A stretch of DNA of 41,376 nt from Terriglobales bacterium (GCA_035764005.1 DASTZZ010000103.1:1-41376), one strand, 5' to 3'; counted from the first letter of the stretch, positions 24,801 to 32,178 are shown. Translations and numbers: made by a program. The notes: generated by a model not told the origin, from the letters alone.

Positions 24801-25914
24801 TAGTTTGTGGACCAAATGATTGCGTTGCATCCTCGGCCGTGTAGGTGACGAGATTATCTCCGTACTGATACCAAAATGCCCAATTAATGCGTGAAGCCGC
24901 CGCGATCAGGGGAGAAACGTTTCCCTTTCGGTCCAGATTGACTGGATTCTCTGCCCCGAATTCTTGTCTGCCGTACAGCACCCAATCCGCGGTCCCTTGC
25001 TGGGTTAAATCCACCGTAGATGGCGGAACTGCGACGCTGGCAGCGAGCTCCCCACCACTTCCCACCACATGCAAAGCTACAGGTGATGACGCCTGCGCCA
25101 GACCGCTGGAGTCTGCAGCACTCGCCGAGAACTCGTAGTTGCCCGCCGCGAGATTGCTGACCTGGAAGTCGAACGGAGAATTATTCAGCGTGAGTAGCGA
25201 ATTGCCGTCTTGGAGCAGTGAAACACTGCCGATGGTCGAGCCGATTTGCGAAGCCTGAACACTAGCCGTGAAGCTTGCTGGAGCCGTAAAACTTTGACCG
25301 GTCGAGGGCTGAGTAATGGCCACATTAGGGTGCTTCGGAGTTAGCTCTGCGGCCTCGATCGTGATATCGCCGGCGACGGTAAGCGTGTAAACCACCGTTA
25401 GCGTCTGCCCTGCGGAAGCTGACTCAAAGTCGATGCTGTAGGTTCCGCCTGCGTCGCCACCAGTAAGCATCGACGAGTCACTGTAAGGCACTGCGGAGCT
25501 ATCGCTCAGGGATGCCTGAAGACGGCCGCTGCCGTGGTCGGTTGCCACGTACAGCTTCAGAGTCTTGGGTGTAGTATCCGCCGGCACTGTAATTTGAAAA
25601 CCATCTCCGACGGACTGCAAAAACAACCCAGAGCAGGCATCCACGACATTCGTATTTACGTTTCCGTTGGTCCAACTGAAATGGTCTGCACAACTCGCGT
25701 ACTGCGTCGGGGCTTCGGCTCCGATAACGGTAAGACCGCTAATGAGGTTTGCACCACTCTTGCGATCGACGCCACTTGCGCCCGATAACCCCCAATGAAC
25801 CCAATCGAGGACTTCCGGATCACTGAGGTTTATCTGCGAATAGTCAGGCGGATAAGAGAACGGCGTCATCTCCATCCGCCCGCCAACATAGCCGTGCAGA
25901 ACTGTGAACGGCAC
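21841..25914 (-). CDS. Giant secreted multidomain protein (main body; 5' end in another frame at 25947-26453)
   Basis: These 1357 codons continue the gene that starts at 26453; a 1-base shift separates the two frames, and the joined product would be 1537 aa. In order: the end of a TIG/IPT domain, a lectin/CBM-like module with an Ig-like segment (SLLQDGNSLLTLNNSPFDF), a second copy of the module (TADWVLYGRQEFGAENPVNL), another TIG/IPT domain (APSITSVSQAADPRGTLIWI), a BIG2-like domain (VSLFVGDTRKFQV), a PQQ-like propeller, and a Cys-containing C-terminal domain with VFHEALHAYTRLPD. HEALH (His codons at 22063-22065 and 22051-22053; residue 1464 of the joined protein) is a zinc-metallopeptidase-type HExxH. 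The first in-frame GTG (25914) lies inside a TIG domain and is not a credible start. Function is inferred as a surface-exposed, possibly proteolytic protein. Confidence 0.82.
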   Translation of the reverse strand: MPFTVLHGYVGGRMEMTPFSYPPDYSQINLSDPEVLDWVHWGLSGASGVDRKSGANLISGLTVIGAEAPTQYASCADHFSWTNGNVNTNVVDACSGLFLQSVGDGFQITVPADTTPKTLKLYVATDHGSGRLQASLSDSSAVPYSDSSMLTGGDAGGTYSIDFESASAGQTLTVVYTLTVAGDITIEAAELTPKHPNVAITQPSTGQSFTAPASFTASVQASQIGSTIGSVSLLQDGNSLLTLNNSPFDFQVSNLAAGNYEFSASAADSSGLAQASSPVALHVVGSGGELAASVAVPPSTVDLTQQGTADWVLYGRQEFGAENPVNLDRKGNVSPLIAAASRINWAFWYQYGDNLVTYTAEDATQSFGPQTTGIYSPNPASGFQFTISAGLTERTANIYVGAWQAQGKLEAYLSDGSAPVYIDTSTDTTDHINHVYTIKYHAASEGQHLIIRYTLLTNHAFGNVTLQAVTVDGAPRQAPSITSVSQAADPRGTLIWIYGAKFGTTSGTVLFNGAPAQVLYWSDTAIEVSVPPGATSGPIVVSTDGASSNGLNFTVTHATPPGPPATIAPSQVSLFVGDTRKFQVLDSSGRPTTASSWTSSDTTIADFGPDPDDPTGTPILTAKASGQVTINADSATATVTVYPQGTSFPAGTVLWSVPSASAGGGSGAFSVQAMPAPSSLADLLIVQPSGLVQALKADGTPVWNASFGFNAAHALPDANGGIIGFTDGSTPMTRIDSSGKPTWSIPPTDYHFWSWNISIHPDGTIFILGTLKQPPDNAQTTTYVIGIDGLTGGEKFRVPVASPNEPAASTITIAPDGDAYLEHILETTSQTQQNTDVTTIIDSTSAASLRIMKIGPDGTYADSEIQNWSSTYHEEDDFSDSGATEVATYSYSPAPLPLFSLKEIIPDNHGNLLASWSYAVPGWTQTCTTINRHSQQQSTTCSGEVPGQDSQAHVGLLIGTTLQNDFTLSGVNEFTGPMVMGEGDTAFATVYGSDNLNRIVAFNAATGAALWSTPATSDELSPILALAGDGIMIGQTSGSSPSTITRYDGGGNSTPDLVAGYSPQYLRAGGLLLTLDTSGLFTAYADAAVNLARSDWDQPGGNGARTAPTEWPQLVRCSDGVTSECAQHSWTVATGGPRDWIFNGLYALERLLGTPCVRNSSDPAEIQACNISDYVFTSQVKDANGNQGYGTALLGFLLASPPQFYDATLSTLIKCGWIESCSGSAEVKDDFLLDPFDASTVIFDSRQRPTIPPMRTFFNPNIIWREFQNVSGPHDADNMAMVFHEALHAYTRLPDFPDILNLAGPSLKKELQCSLDPEKGTYDVTAFLMQFTNTTPPAVVQGCTSFANATRPTVPPQ

Positions 25915-25946
25915 CGAATTACTCGAGAATCCTCCGACCGTGACTA

Positions 25947-26453
25947 CTACGTTTCCGTTGGTGGCGCTGCTGGGTACCGGTACGACGATTTGCGTGGCGC
26001 TCCAGCTTGTGGGAAGACCTGCAGCGCCGTTGAACGTAATCGTACTGCCTCCCTGCGATGTGCCGAAATGCTTCCCGAAATGGTAATCGAAATTCCAGCG
26101 GCTGCAGCGTTCAGGGATAGGCTGCTGATGTTCGGGAAGACGGTGAAGTTCACCCCATTGCTGGCCTTATTGGACACGGTCACGACTATGTTTCCGGAAG
26201 TCGCGCCGCTCGGCACGGACACAACGATCTTCGTAGCGCTCCAACTGCTTGGAGCCGCTGTGGTCCCATTGAATTTGACGGTACTGTTGCCCTGAGAATT
26301 ACCGAAGCTAGACCCGTTGATCGTAACCGGGGTCCCAATCACGCCAGAGACTGGGCTTATAGACGTAATGCTAGGTCCCACCGCAAATGAAACTGCCGGA
26401 AACGTGAAGAGACAGATCAGAAAAGCGAAATATCGCGAAGCCAATCGTTTCAT
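25947..26453 (-). CDS. 5' part of the giant secreted protein gene (signal peptide + TIG/IPT domains), frameshifted
   Basis: The ATG at 26453 has GGAG upstream on the minus strand. It encodes a signal peptide (FAFLICLFTFPAVSFA, cleavage about residue 24) and a complete TIG/IPT domain (about 26-107; SITSISPVSGVIGTPVTING, then VPSGATSGNIVVTVSNKAS). A second TIG domain begins at NISSLSLNAAAAGISITISG, but after Gly127 the frame turns into unlike sequence and stops at 25947. Adding one G to the GGG run (plus-strand CCC at 26074-26076) restores KHFGTSQGGSTITFNGAAG and the rest of the TIG domain, running directly into the frame that ends at 21841. It is either a sequencing or assembly error or a real inactivating (or slipping) frameshift. 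Confidence 0.8.
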   Translation of the reverse strand: MKRLASRYFAFLICLFTFPAVSFAVGPSITSISPVSGVIGTPVTINGSSFGNSQGNSTVKFNGTTAAPSSWSATKIVVSVPSGATSGNIVVTVSNKASNGVNFTVFPNISSLSLNAAAAGISITISGSISAHRREAVRLRSTALQVFPQAGAPRKSSYRYPAAPPTET

Positions 26454-26529
26454 GGAGGAGCTCCTTCAGAATGCAAGCACGCTGAATCTTCCTGGTTCGG
26501 AAAAGAATCCACACAGCGTCCACCATGCG

Positions 26530-26560
26530 CCGCGAGATCAACGTCCGTTGACTGTCGCGG
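26530..26560. promoter_or_regulatory. Nested palindrome upstream of the giant secreted protein gene
   Basis: An outer pair CCGCGA (26530-26535) / TCGCGG (26555-26560) encloses the palindrome TCAACG-TC-CGTTGA (26538-26551). It lies about 80 bases upstream of the ATG at 26453 (minus strand), in the expected leader or promoter zone. It could be an operator or an mRNA hairpin; no known motif recognised. Confidence 0.4.
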
Positions 26561-26752
26561 GTATAGTGAATTCCAAACATCTTGCATTCGAGCGGAGCGT
26601 CTGTCCCGCGCCAGCAACGAGTAGCAGAATGGGAATTGGGAGTTACTTATAGGGCGGTGACGTAATGAGGTCAAGCGAATTCTTCATTGGAGTTGTGGAA
26701 AACCAGCTTTAATCAATTCCCGAAAGAGAACTGCTCACTTTTTGGAACAAGA

Positions 26753-26771
26753 GTGTACGAAAATCGTACAC
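26753..26771. promoter_or_regulatory. Perfect 8-bp palindrome GTGTACGA-AAA-TCGTACAC
   Basis: The arms 26753-26760 and 26764-26771 are perfect inverted copies around AAA. The site lies between the PQQ lipoprotein gene (stop at 26886) and the giant-protein gene (start 26453), both on the minus strand. No T-run follows on the minus strand, so an operator is as likely as a terminator. The remainder of 26454-26885 (about 430 bases) holds no gene that I can support. Confidence 0.45.
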
Positions 26772-26885
26772 AAGTTAGATCTGATCCCAACGATGTTGCC
26801 GAAAAGTGGCAATCGCGGGGAGAGATCATCCGAGCCGGGGCTGATTTCATCACCTCTGCCAAGTACTTCATCCAGGTCACAATCA

Positions 26886-28784
26886 TCAATGCAGAAGCCC
26901 GAATACTCCGACTCCAGTGGTCGTCCCCACGTACACTTTGCCGTTTGCTACGGTAGGCACGATGAATTTGTTGCCCGTGCCAAAGTGATCGCGGCCATTT
27001 GCGGCCTGGTTGCTGTTGTAGAGTTCCGTGCCGAGGTTTGACGCATCGTAGGCGTGGAGCACGGCTGTGCTGCCGTTTTCGGCTGCCCAGACGATGCCGT
27101 TCGCATTTCCATTTGCAGAAATCGAAGGCGTGGTTCCCGGATAGGGAAAGGTGTTGCCGGTTTGGGAAGTCGGATTCGCGCTGAGTTTCGCATTCGTGAC
27201 CGAGAACGCTTTTAGCCTGTCGTTCACTCCGCCGAAGAAGACCGTGTTATTGAAAAATGCGGGTGCGCCGAATTCCGCGCCGATTGCGCTGGTCAGTTGC
27301 TGGTAGATGTTGTTGGTCGAGGGATTGAATTTGCCCATGTTGTCGCGATCGACGACGTAAATGTTTTCGTCCTTGCCGGCGCCCACCGCGAGATGTTTCA
27401 CAACGCCGGAGCCATCGGTCAGATCGGGAAGCAGCATGGCGCCACCCGATCCCAGATCGGTATCGGCGCTGGATTCACTCGCGGTGTTGAATAGCGCGAA
27501 ATAATCCGCCACAGCCAGTTTGTTGTTAACGGTCGAGAACTTGATGAACGCATTCCCGAAATCACCTTGGGCTGGGAAGCCGTTTGCGTTGAGCGTGCTG
27601 TCGAAGGTTCCGTTTGCGGCGAGCTGATAGATGTTGCCGGCGGCGTCGGCTGCCGGAGCGGCTCCGCTGTTCCAGAATGAGGCCTCGCTGCCATTGGGAA
27701 CGATGTTGATGACCGTCGTCTGCGACAGCGTGTTTTGATCGTAGCCGATCATCCAGCCGGTGTACGGATCCACGTCGCAATGCGACGACCAGCTTGTGTA
27801 CACGACGCCATTCAGCAAAAGCAGTCCAGGACGCTCTTTGTACGCTCCCGGATCGAACAAAACCGAGCCTCCACTGCTGTTCGCTCCCGTTCCGGGAAAG
27901 GTCGCATGCACATCCTGGGGCCCACCAAACTCTTCCGCGCCGGTTGCAAGATTCAGCGCGTGCAGCCGTTGAAAGTACGTTGGCGCAGAATTCTTGCTCA
28001 TTGCGACTACATACACAGTACCGTTCGGACCGGCGTTGCGATCGATGACAGGCGTAGCCGTGACTCCGATCTCAGGCGAGACCTGACCGCAGCCAAGGCG
28101 CGGCTCCGACGTGGTTTCTCCCGTCTTGAGCATCGAGACTTGCCAGAGTTTGGCGCCCGTATCGGCATCGAACGCGTACACACTGTCGTGCTCGCTGGCG
28201 ACCAGCAGCACATTGTGTGTGGCTCCGGAAATCGCTACGTTCGACACATAGAGCGGCTGCGCGTCGACTTTTCCGTCTACCGAGATCGCGAACAGTTTTC
28301 CGAAATTGGACGCATTCACGTTTGTGGGCGCGAGAAGAGTCTCCTTCAGATTTTGACCAGTGCGCGCGACATCGTTGTGATAGGTCAGCACGTCTGCCGT
28401 CGTAGGCGGCGGAGGTGCAGTCGCGCTGACGGTGAGAGTGGTCGTGCCGCTGATCGCCCCCGACACTGCTTTGATCGTGGTAGTGCCAACGGCTACTCCG
28501 GTGGCTATTCCGGCAGAACTGATCGTCGCAATACTTGGGCTCGACGACGACCACGTAGCCGTGCTCGTAAGATTCTGCGTCGTGTTGTCGCTGAATGCTC
28601 CGGTAGCCGTGAATGGTTGCGTCCCGCCGGTCTGAATGGAAGGCGAGCTCGGGCTCAGCGAGATCGAAACCAAAGTCGCAGACGAACCACCTCCTCCACC
28701 GGACGAAGAAGAGGACTTGCCGCTACACGCAGTAAGCGCAGCGAACAACGCGATGACAAACAACTCAGGCCGTCTGACATTCAC
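26886..28784 (-). CDS. PQQ-like beta-propeller lipoprotein with BIG2 domain
   Basis: A 632-aa lipoprotein. The signal sequence ends LFAALTAC, lipidated at Cys20, followed by a Ser/Gly linker. A bacterial Ig-like BIG2 domain covers about residues 36-122 (SISLSPSSPSIQTGGTQPF, SPSIATISSAGIATGVAVG). An eight-bladed PQQ-like propeller fills the rest, with blade motifs such as VYAFDADTGAKLWQVSM, LHALNLATGAEEFGG, IYVVDRDNMGKF and LHAYDASNLGTELYNS. No dehydrogenase catalytic residues or cytochrome motif are evident, so an enzyme role is unsupported; surface scaffold or binding is inferred. ATG 28784 is consistent with the signal peptide. Its propeller and Ig content resembles the neighbouring giant protein. 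Confidence 0.9.
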   Translation of the reverse strand: MNVRRPELFVIALFAALTACSGKSSSSSGGGGGSSATLVSISLSPSSPSIQTGGTQPFTATGAFSDNTTQNLTSTATWSSSSPSIATISSAGIATGVAVGTTTIKAVSGAISGTTTLTVSATAPPPPTTADVLTYHNDVARTGQNLKETLLAPTNVNASNFGKLFAISVDGKVDAQPLYVSNVAISGATHNVLLVASEHDSVYAFDADTGAKLWQVSMLKTGETTSEPRLGCGQVSPEIGVTATPVIDRNAGPNGTVYVVAMSKNSAPTYFQRLHALNLATGAEEFGGPQDVHATFPGTGANSSGGSVLFDPGAYKERPGLLLLNGVVYTSWSSHCDVDPYTGWMIGYDQNTLSQTTVINIVPNGSEASFWNSGAAPAADAAGNIYQLAANGTFDSTLNANGFPAQGDFGNAFIKFSTVNNKLAVADYFALFNTASESSADTDLGSGGAMLLPDLTDGSGVVKHLAVGAGKDENIYVVDRDNMGKFNPSTNNIYQQLTSAIGAEFGAPAFFNNTVFFGGVNDRLKAFSVTNAKLSANPTSQTGNTFPYPGTTPSISANGNANGIVWAAENGSTAVLHAYDASNLGTELYNSNQAANGRDHFGTGNKFIVPTVANGKVYVGTTTGVGVFGLLH

Positions 28785-29200
28785 AAGACTTCATCATAAT
28801 CGAGAGCCTAGCCTCACGGTTACATCCATCCCAGAGTGACGGCATGGATTTTCGAGACGCGGATTTCATTTGTCTCACCTTCTTCGCTCACGTTCGGATG
28901 GGTTCAGGGAAAGAAAGGGAACAGCCCGAAATGAGGGGTCTCTGCTTCCGAGCGGCTGCCCTTATCCTTTGTACTCCGCTTTTTTCATTTGAATGCTCGC
29001 CATTCTTATTTTTGCGATTCAGACATTTGGCCCATTTCGGGAACTGTTTTTTCGCTTGACTTTCGCTCACTTTCGGGATAGCACAGATAGTAGTGTTTGT
29101 AGAGATGCCGCGTATGGAGTTACAAAGTTTTCAGACTGGCCGATCTTCACTGTCTCGATCAGGTTCGCTTATGGTTGTGGTCGAGCTTCTTCCGTGTCTC
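28785..29200. other. Gene-free stretch upstream of the PQQ lipoprotein gene
   Basis: No credible gene on either strand. The promoter of the minus-strand PQQ lipoprotein gene is expected here. CCCGAAATGAGG (about 28927) and CCCATTTCGGG (about 29030) form a loose inverted pair. The sequence is locally pyrimidine-rich (29000-29080). Confidence 0.45.
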
Positions 29201-29309
29201 ACTGGGGTTAACCCCTTTGAGACTCGGCGTTAACGCCGTGGAAATTTCGGGGTTAACGCCGTGGAAATCTGGGGGTTAACGCCGTGGAAAAAAGGGCGTT
29301 AACCCCAGG
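29201..29309. repeat. Array of five GTTAAC palindromes at a 23-bp pitch
   Basis: GTTAAC occurs at 29207, 29229, 29252, 29275 and 29298 (steps 22, 23, 23, 23). Each sits in a 12-bp site GG(G/C)GTTAAC(G/C)CC. Sites 1 and 2 are perfect palindromes (GGGGTTAACCCC, GGCGTTAACGCC); sites 3-5 mix the two half-site types. Sites 2-4 are followed by GTGGAAA. The outermost half-sites are of the CCCC/GGGG type, so the whole array is roughly self-complementary. Units are too short and spacers too alike for CRISPR. A tandem operator or a structured repeat is possible. Confidence 0.85.
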
Positions 29310-29503
29310 TAGTCAGGTAAAGCTAATGCTCATCGATGTCTCTCATTTACAAACAGATATGCTGATTTCCACCACAAACTTTCAGCTCGAACGAGGGCTT
29401 TTGTCGATGCGAAGTTTGTTCCTTCAAGCGAGATATCACACGGAGTACTGCCCCAATGAACAATCATTCGCTGCCTTCATTTATCAATTCGCAATCGCTC
29501 GAT

Positions 29504-29578
29504 GGGTAACGCTCAGGAAATTGATGGGTAACCCTGAGGAAATCGCAGCGATACCCTGAGACAAAGTCAGGGTTACGC
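29504..29578. repeat. Second, related array (GGGTAAC...GAGGAAAT words)
   Basis: GGGTAACGCTCAGGAAAT at 29504 and GGGTAACCCTGAGGAAAT at 29526 are direct repeats with a 22-base step. They are followed by inverted words TACCCTGAG (about 29552) and CAGGGTTACGC (about 29568). The unit plan (GTAAC core, then GGAAAT) echoes the GTTAAC array 200 bases upstream. No gene lies between the two arrays. Confidence 0.7.
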
Positions 29579-29737
29579 AGCCAAGTTAGACTCATACCAT
29601 GAACAGTACTCTCAGTTGTATGATGCTGATTCCTATCTGGTTCGTGCTATTTTCAGGGTTGGTGTAGACCGCCGGTTCGTATCGAGCACGAGTTCTTACT
29701 CGAATGTTGAAGTTGATCGTGGGACGCGCTCAATCAC

Positions 29738-29917
29738 CTGTCATCCTGAAGGCCCGCTTTTGGCCGAAGGATCTCCGGCAATGCTTCAGGCTGAAATGCT
29801 GTGGCTTGGCTCTCACCAGAAAAGCTATGTCTCATTGGCCAAGAGCCTGGAAAGCGCAATTCAGTCCGACACATTCCGGGAGATCCTTCGCGCAAAAGAA
29901 GCGCTTCAGGATGACAG
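29738..29917. repeat. Inverted repeat, CTGTCATCCTGAAG family
   Basis: The left arm 29738-29776 (CTGTCATCCTGAAGG ... GGCCGAAGGATCTCC) and right arm 29880-29917 (GAGATCCTTCGCGC ... GCGCTTCAGGATGACAG) are inverted copies around about 100 bases. They are related in plan to the GTCATTCCGAAC element at 535-669. The flanks (29579-29737 and 29918-30079) hold no supported gene. Confidence 0.8.
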
Positions 29918-30079
29918 TGGCTGAAAGCGTCGGCGAAAGAACCATCATGAGTCTAGTAGAGCTCGTGCCACAAGACCAACATAGATCACACTAACTCGGA
30001 AAATCCTCTAGTGCGAGTGCTCGCCGATGAAATCGTGGAAACATGCTGGGAAGGGTAAAGAGAGATTGAGAACTCTTTT

Positions 30080-31006
30080 ATGACTTCCGAACAGGATTAC
30101 GAAGGCAATCTGCTAAACGGCCATCTAATCGTCGGAATTGGCGAGGCTCTGTGGGACATGCTCCCTTCAGGAAAGCATCTGGGTGGGGCTCCTTTGAATT
30201 TCGCTTACATTGCTTCCCTGCTCGGCAATCGCGCGGTGATCGCTACCCGCGTGGGCGAAGATGCTTTAGGTCGTAAGATTCGCAGTGAATTAAATGCGCG
30301 CAACGTGGATACGAGCGCGATCCAGACTGACGCGAAACTTCCTACGGGCACGGTCGATGTTCAGTTCCATAATGGGCAGCCGGACTACGACATTCGAAAG
30401 CCTGTCGCATGGGATGCGCTGGAGTGGTCATCCGACTGGCAGCGGCTGGCGCGGCGATGCGATGCCGTCTGCTTTGGCACGCTGGCGCAGCGCTCGGCAG
30501 AATCTCGTTCCACCATTCTGCGGTTCCTCGAACATACGCCGGCGTCGTGCCTGAGAGTTTTTGACATCAATCTGCGCAAGCCCTTTTACTCGCGAACCGT
30601 GATCGAAGCTGCTCTGCGCTTTACGACGGTGCTGAAGATGAACGATCTCGAGCTGCCGCAGCTCGCGGAGATGTTTGGAATTCCCGGCCAGTCAGCAACA
30701 GAGTTGATGCCGGCAATGCGGCGGAAACTTGGGGTGAAGCTTCTTTTGGTTACGCGTGGCGAGCGTGGCGCTGCGGCGACCGATGGCTCGCGCGTCGTCG
30801 AGCATCCTGGATTTGCTGTGAAGGTCCGCGATACGATCGGCGCCGGCGACGCCTTTAGCGCCGCCGTGACTCACTGCCTCATCCGAGGCGTGGACCTGGA
30901 ACAGACACTCGCTTTTGCCGATCGATGGGCATCGTGGGTGGCATCCCAGGCCGGCGGGATGCCGGTACTTAAAGAAGAGGAGAGAAAAGCAATGAGTTCG
31001 GCTTAG
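30080..31006 (+). CDS. PfkB-family sugar kinase (fructokinase-like)
   Basis: A 308-aa ribokinase-fold enzyme that phosphorylates a sugar with ATP. The N-terminal substrate region is GIGEALWDMLPSGKHLGGAP (about 19-38), with NFAYIASLLG completing the first PfkB signature. The second signature is DTIGAGDAFSAAV (251-263), with catalytic base D257 and the anion hole in GAGD. The start LIVGIGEALWDMLP and LGGAPLNFA are closest to bacterial fructokinases, but 2-keto-3-deoxygluconate kinase or ribokinase cannot be excluded. ATG 30080 may be slightly upstream of the true start; about 14 residues precede the first strand. The gene is monocistronic, flanked by repeat elements on both sides. Confidence 0.92.
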   Translation: MTSEQDYEGNLLNGHLIVGIGEALWDMLPSGKHLGGAPLNFAYIASLLGNRAVIATRVGEDALGRKIRSELNARNVDTSAIQTDAKLPTGTVDVQFHNGQPDYDIRKPVAWDALEWSSDWQRLARRCDAVCFGTLAQRSAESRSTILRFLEHTPASCLRVFDINLRKPFYSRTVIEAALRFTTVLKMNDLELPQLAEMFGIPGQSATELMPAMRRKLGVKLLLVTRGERGAAATDGSRVVEHPGFAVKVRDTIGAGDAFSAAVTHCLIRGVDLEQTLAFADRWASWVASQAGGMPVLKEEERKAMSSA

Positions 31007-31045
31007 AGCATTTTCAGAGTTAGTGCAGCCCCAAAAAGGGAAACC

Positions 31046-31095
31046 ACAGGGTCCTTCGCCCGCGTCGCTTCGCTCCTTGGCTCAGGATGACAGGG
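31046..31095. repeat. Partial element of the CAGGATGACAG family
   Basis: GGGTCCTTCGCCCGCGTCGC ... CTCAGGATGACAGGG resembles one arm of the 29738-29917 element (AGATCCTTCGCGC ... CTTCAGGATGACAG). No mirrored arm was found nearby. It lies between the pfkB-family gene and the convergent lipid kinase gene. Confidence 0.6.
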
Positions 31096-31192
31096 TATTT
31101 AGGGAGCCACAGCAACTAAGAAACTGCTATAGCTGTCCCGATAAGGGAAGAGTCGTGCAAAACGTGCTTCGCTGCAATGCTATGGGCATTCC

Positions 31193-32065
31193 CTATTTGG
31201 AACTACCGGTTCCGAGTGACAGAACGCGGAGCGCTCCAGCTGCGATGCGCACCTCGCATGAGGTCTCGCAGACGAACTCTCCATCCGCATAGATGTTCGC
31301 TGGGGGGCTGCTCTTAATGCGCACGCTCGTCATACGCATAAAGTGAACTTCCGGCAGGCCAAGATGAGTTCCACGAAGCAAGGAAAGCGATGCGCGCGCC
31401 AGTCTCGTCTTCGTCATGGCTTCGGCGAGAATGCAATCGAATTGGCTATCGTCGAGGCTCGCATCTGGGGCGATCCGTAGACCTCCGCCGAACGAGGGAG
31501 TATTGGCGATGGTAAAGAGGCATGCAGCTTGCTCGATCCTCTCAGCCAGGCCGACGTCACCGGCGGTAAGGGTCAGTTCCAATTTGGGATTCATGAGTAT
31601 CCCATTCATCGCGGCAATCAGATATCCGCCACGGGCGCGCAGCCATCGCGGCATACGATTCGCAAACTCGCCTGCAGCGGCGTCAAGGCCGATCCCGGCG
31701 GTGCAGCAGAATGGCGTTTCCTTGCCGGCGGAATCCGTGATGATGCCGATGTCGATCTGCCTGATTGCGGCATTCCCGTTGACGAAATCGCGCGCGAGAG
31801 TTGTCGCGGCAGCAGCGGAACGAATTCCAAGAGCGCGCGCCAGATCGTTGCCGCTTCCACAGGGCACGACGAGTACCGGCTTCGACGAGCGCGCCAATTC
31901 GGGAAGAAAGCGATGGATGGTTCCATCGCCGCCCAGAACGATAAAGAGACTCACATCATCGATGCTCGTGAAAGCTCTGGAAGCATGAATAGTGAGTCCA
32001 GTAGAACGCAGAAGTCGAAGATCGCTATCGCGGGCACCCGGACCGAGAATTGCGTGCGCGATCAT
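31193..32065 (-). CDS. Diacylglycerol/lipid kinase family protein (YegS/DgkB-like)
   Basis: A 290-aa enzyme with the DAGK catalytic fold: nucleotide-binding LGGDGTI (GGDGT at 45-49), VPCGSGNDLARALG (68-81), and the C-terminal beta-sandwich with CTAGIGLDAAAGEFAN, FTIANTPSFGGGLRIAPDAS and ANIYADGEFV. Members phosphorylate lipids such as diacylglycerol; substrate specificity cannot be read here, and undecaprenol or sphingosine are alternatives. The N-terminus is short (no long extension before LGPGARDSD), so a few residues may be missing compared with the usual 295-310. ATG 32065 has no Shine-Dalgarno. It lies 56 bases past the terminator of the TPR lipoprotein gene. Confidence 0.92.
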   Translation of the reverse strand: MIAHAILGPGARDSDLRLLRSTGLTIHASRAFTSIDDVSLFIVLGGDGTIHRFLPELARSSKPVLVVPCGSGNDLARALGIRSAAAATTLARDFVNGNAAIRQIDIGIITDSAGKETPFCCTAGIGLDAAAGEFANRMPRWLRARGGYLIAAMNGILMNPKLELTLTAGDVGLAERIEQAACLFTIANTPSFGGGLRIAPDASLDDSQFDCILAEAMTKTRLARASLSLLRGTHLGLPEVHFMRMTSVRIKSSPPANIYADGEFVCETSCEVRIAAGALRVLSLGTGSSK

Positions 32066-32120
32066 GGTTCTACAGTGATCAGACTACGTGTGTGCGGTGG
32101 CGCCCGGTTCGAGTTGCCGC

Positions 32121-32153
32121 AAAAGGAAAACCCGGATTCTGTCAATCCGGGTT
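32121..32153 (-). terminator. Rho-independent terminator of the exb/TPR cluster
   Basis: On the minus strand a perfect 10-bp stem AACCCGGATT / AATCCGGGTT (plus-strand 32129-32138 and 32144-32153, 5-base loop) is followed by TTCCTTTT. It lies 26 bases after the TPR lipoprotein stop codon. Confidence 0.9.
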
Positions 32154-32178
32154 CTCGGTGATGAATAGCTTTTTCAGA

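Noticed and set aside
26460-26640. Possible c-di-GMP riboswitch before the giant secreted protein gene
   Set aside because: I looked for the conserved GEMM core and did not find it; only a simple nested palindrome is present.
26887-28799. Long plus-strand frames opposite the PQQ lipoprotein gene
   Set aside because: Arg-rich shadow translations of a clear minus-strand propeller gene.
29201-29309. Possible CRISPR array
   Set aside because: Repeats are short (about 12-17 nt of conserved sequence), the spacers are near-identical 6-10 nt remnants, and no cas gene is present.
29284-29559. Open frame between the two palindrome arrays
   Set aside because: It begins inside the GTTAAC array and ends inside the second array; no ribosome site or protein-like pattern.
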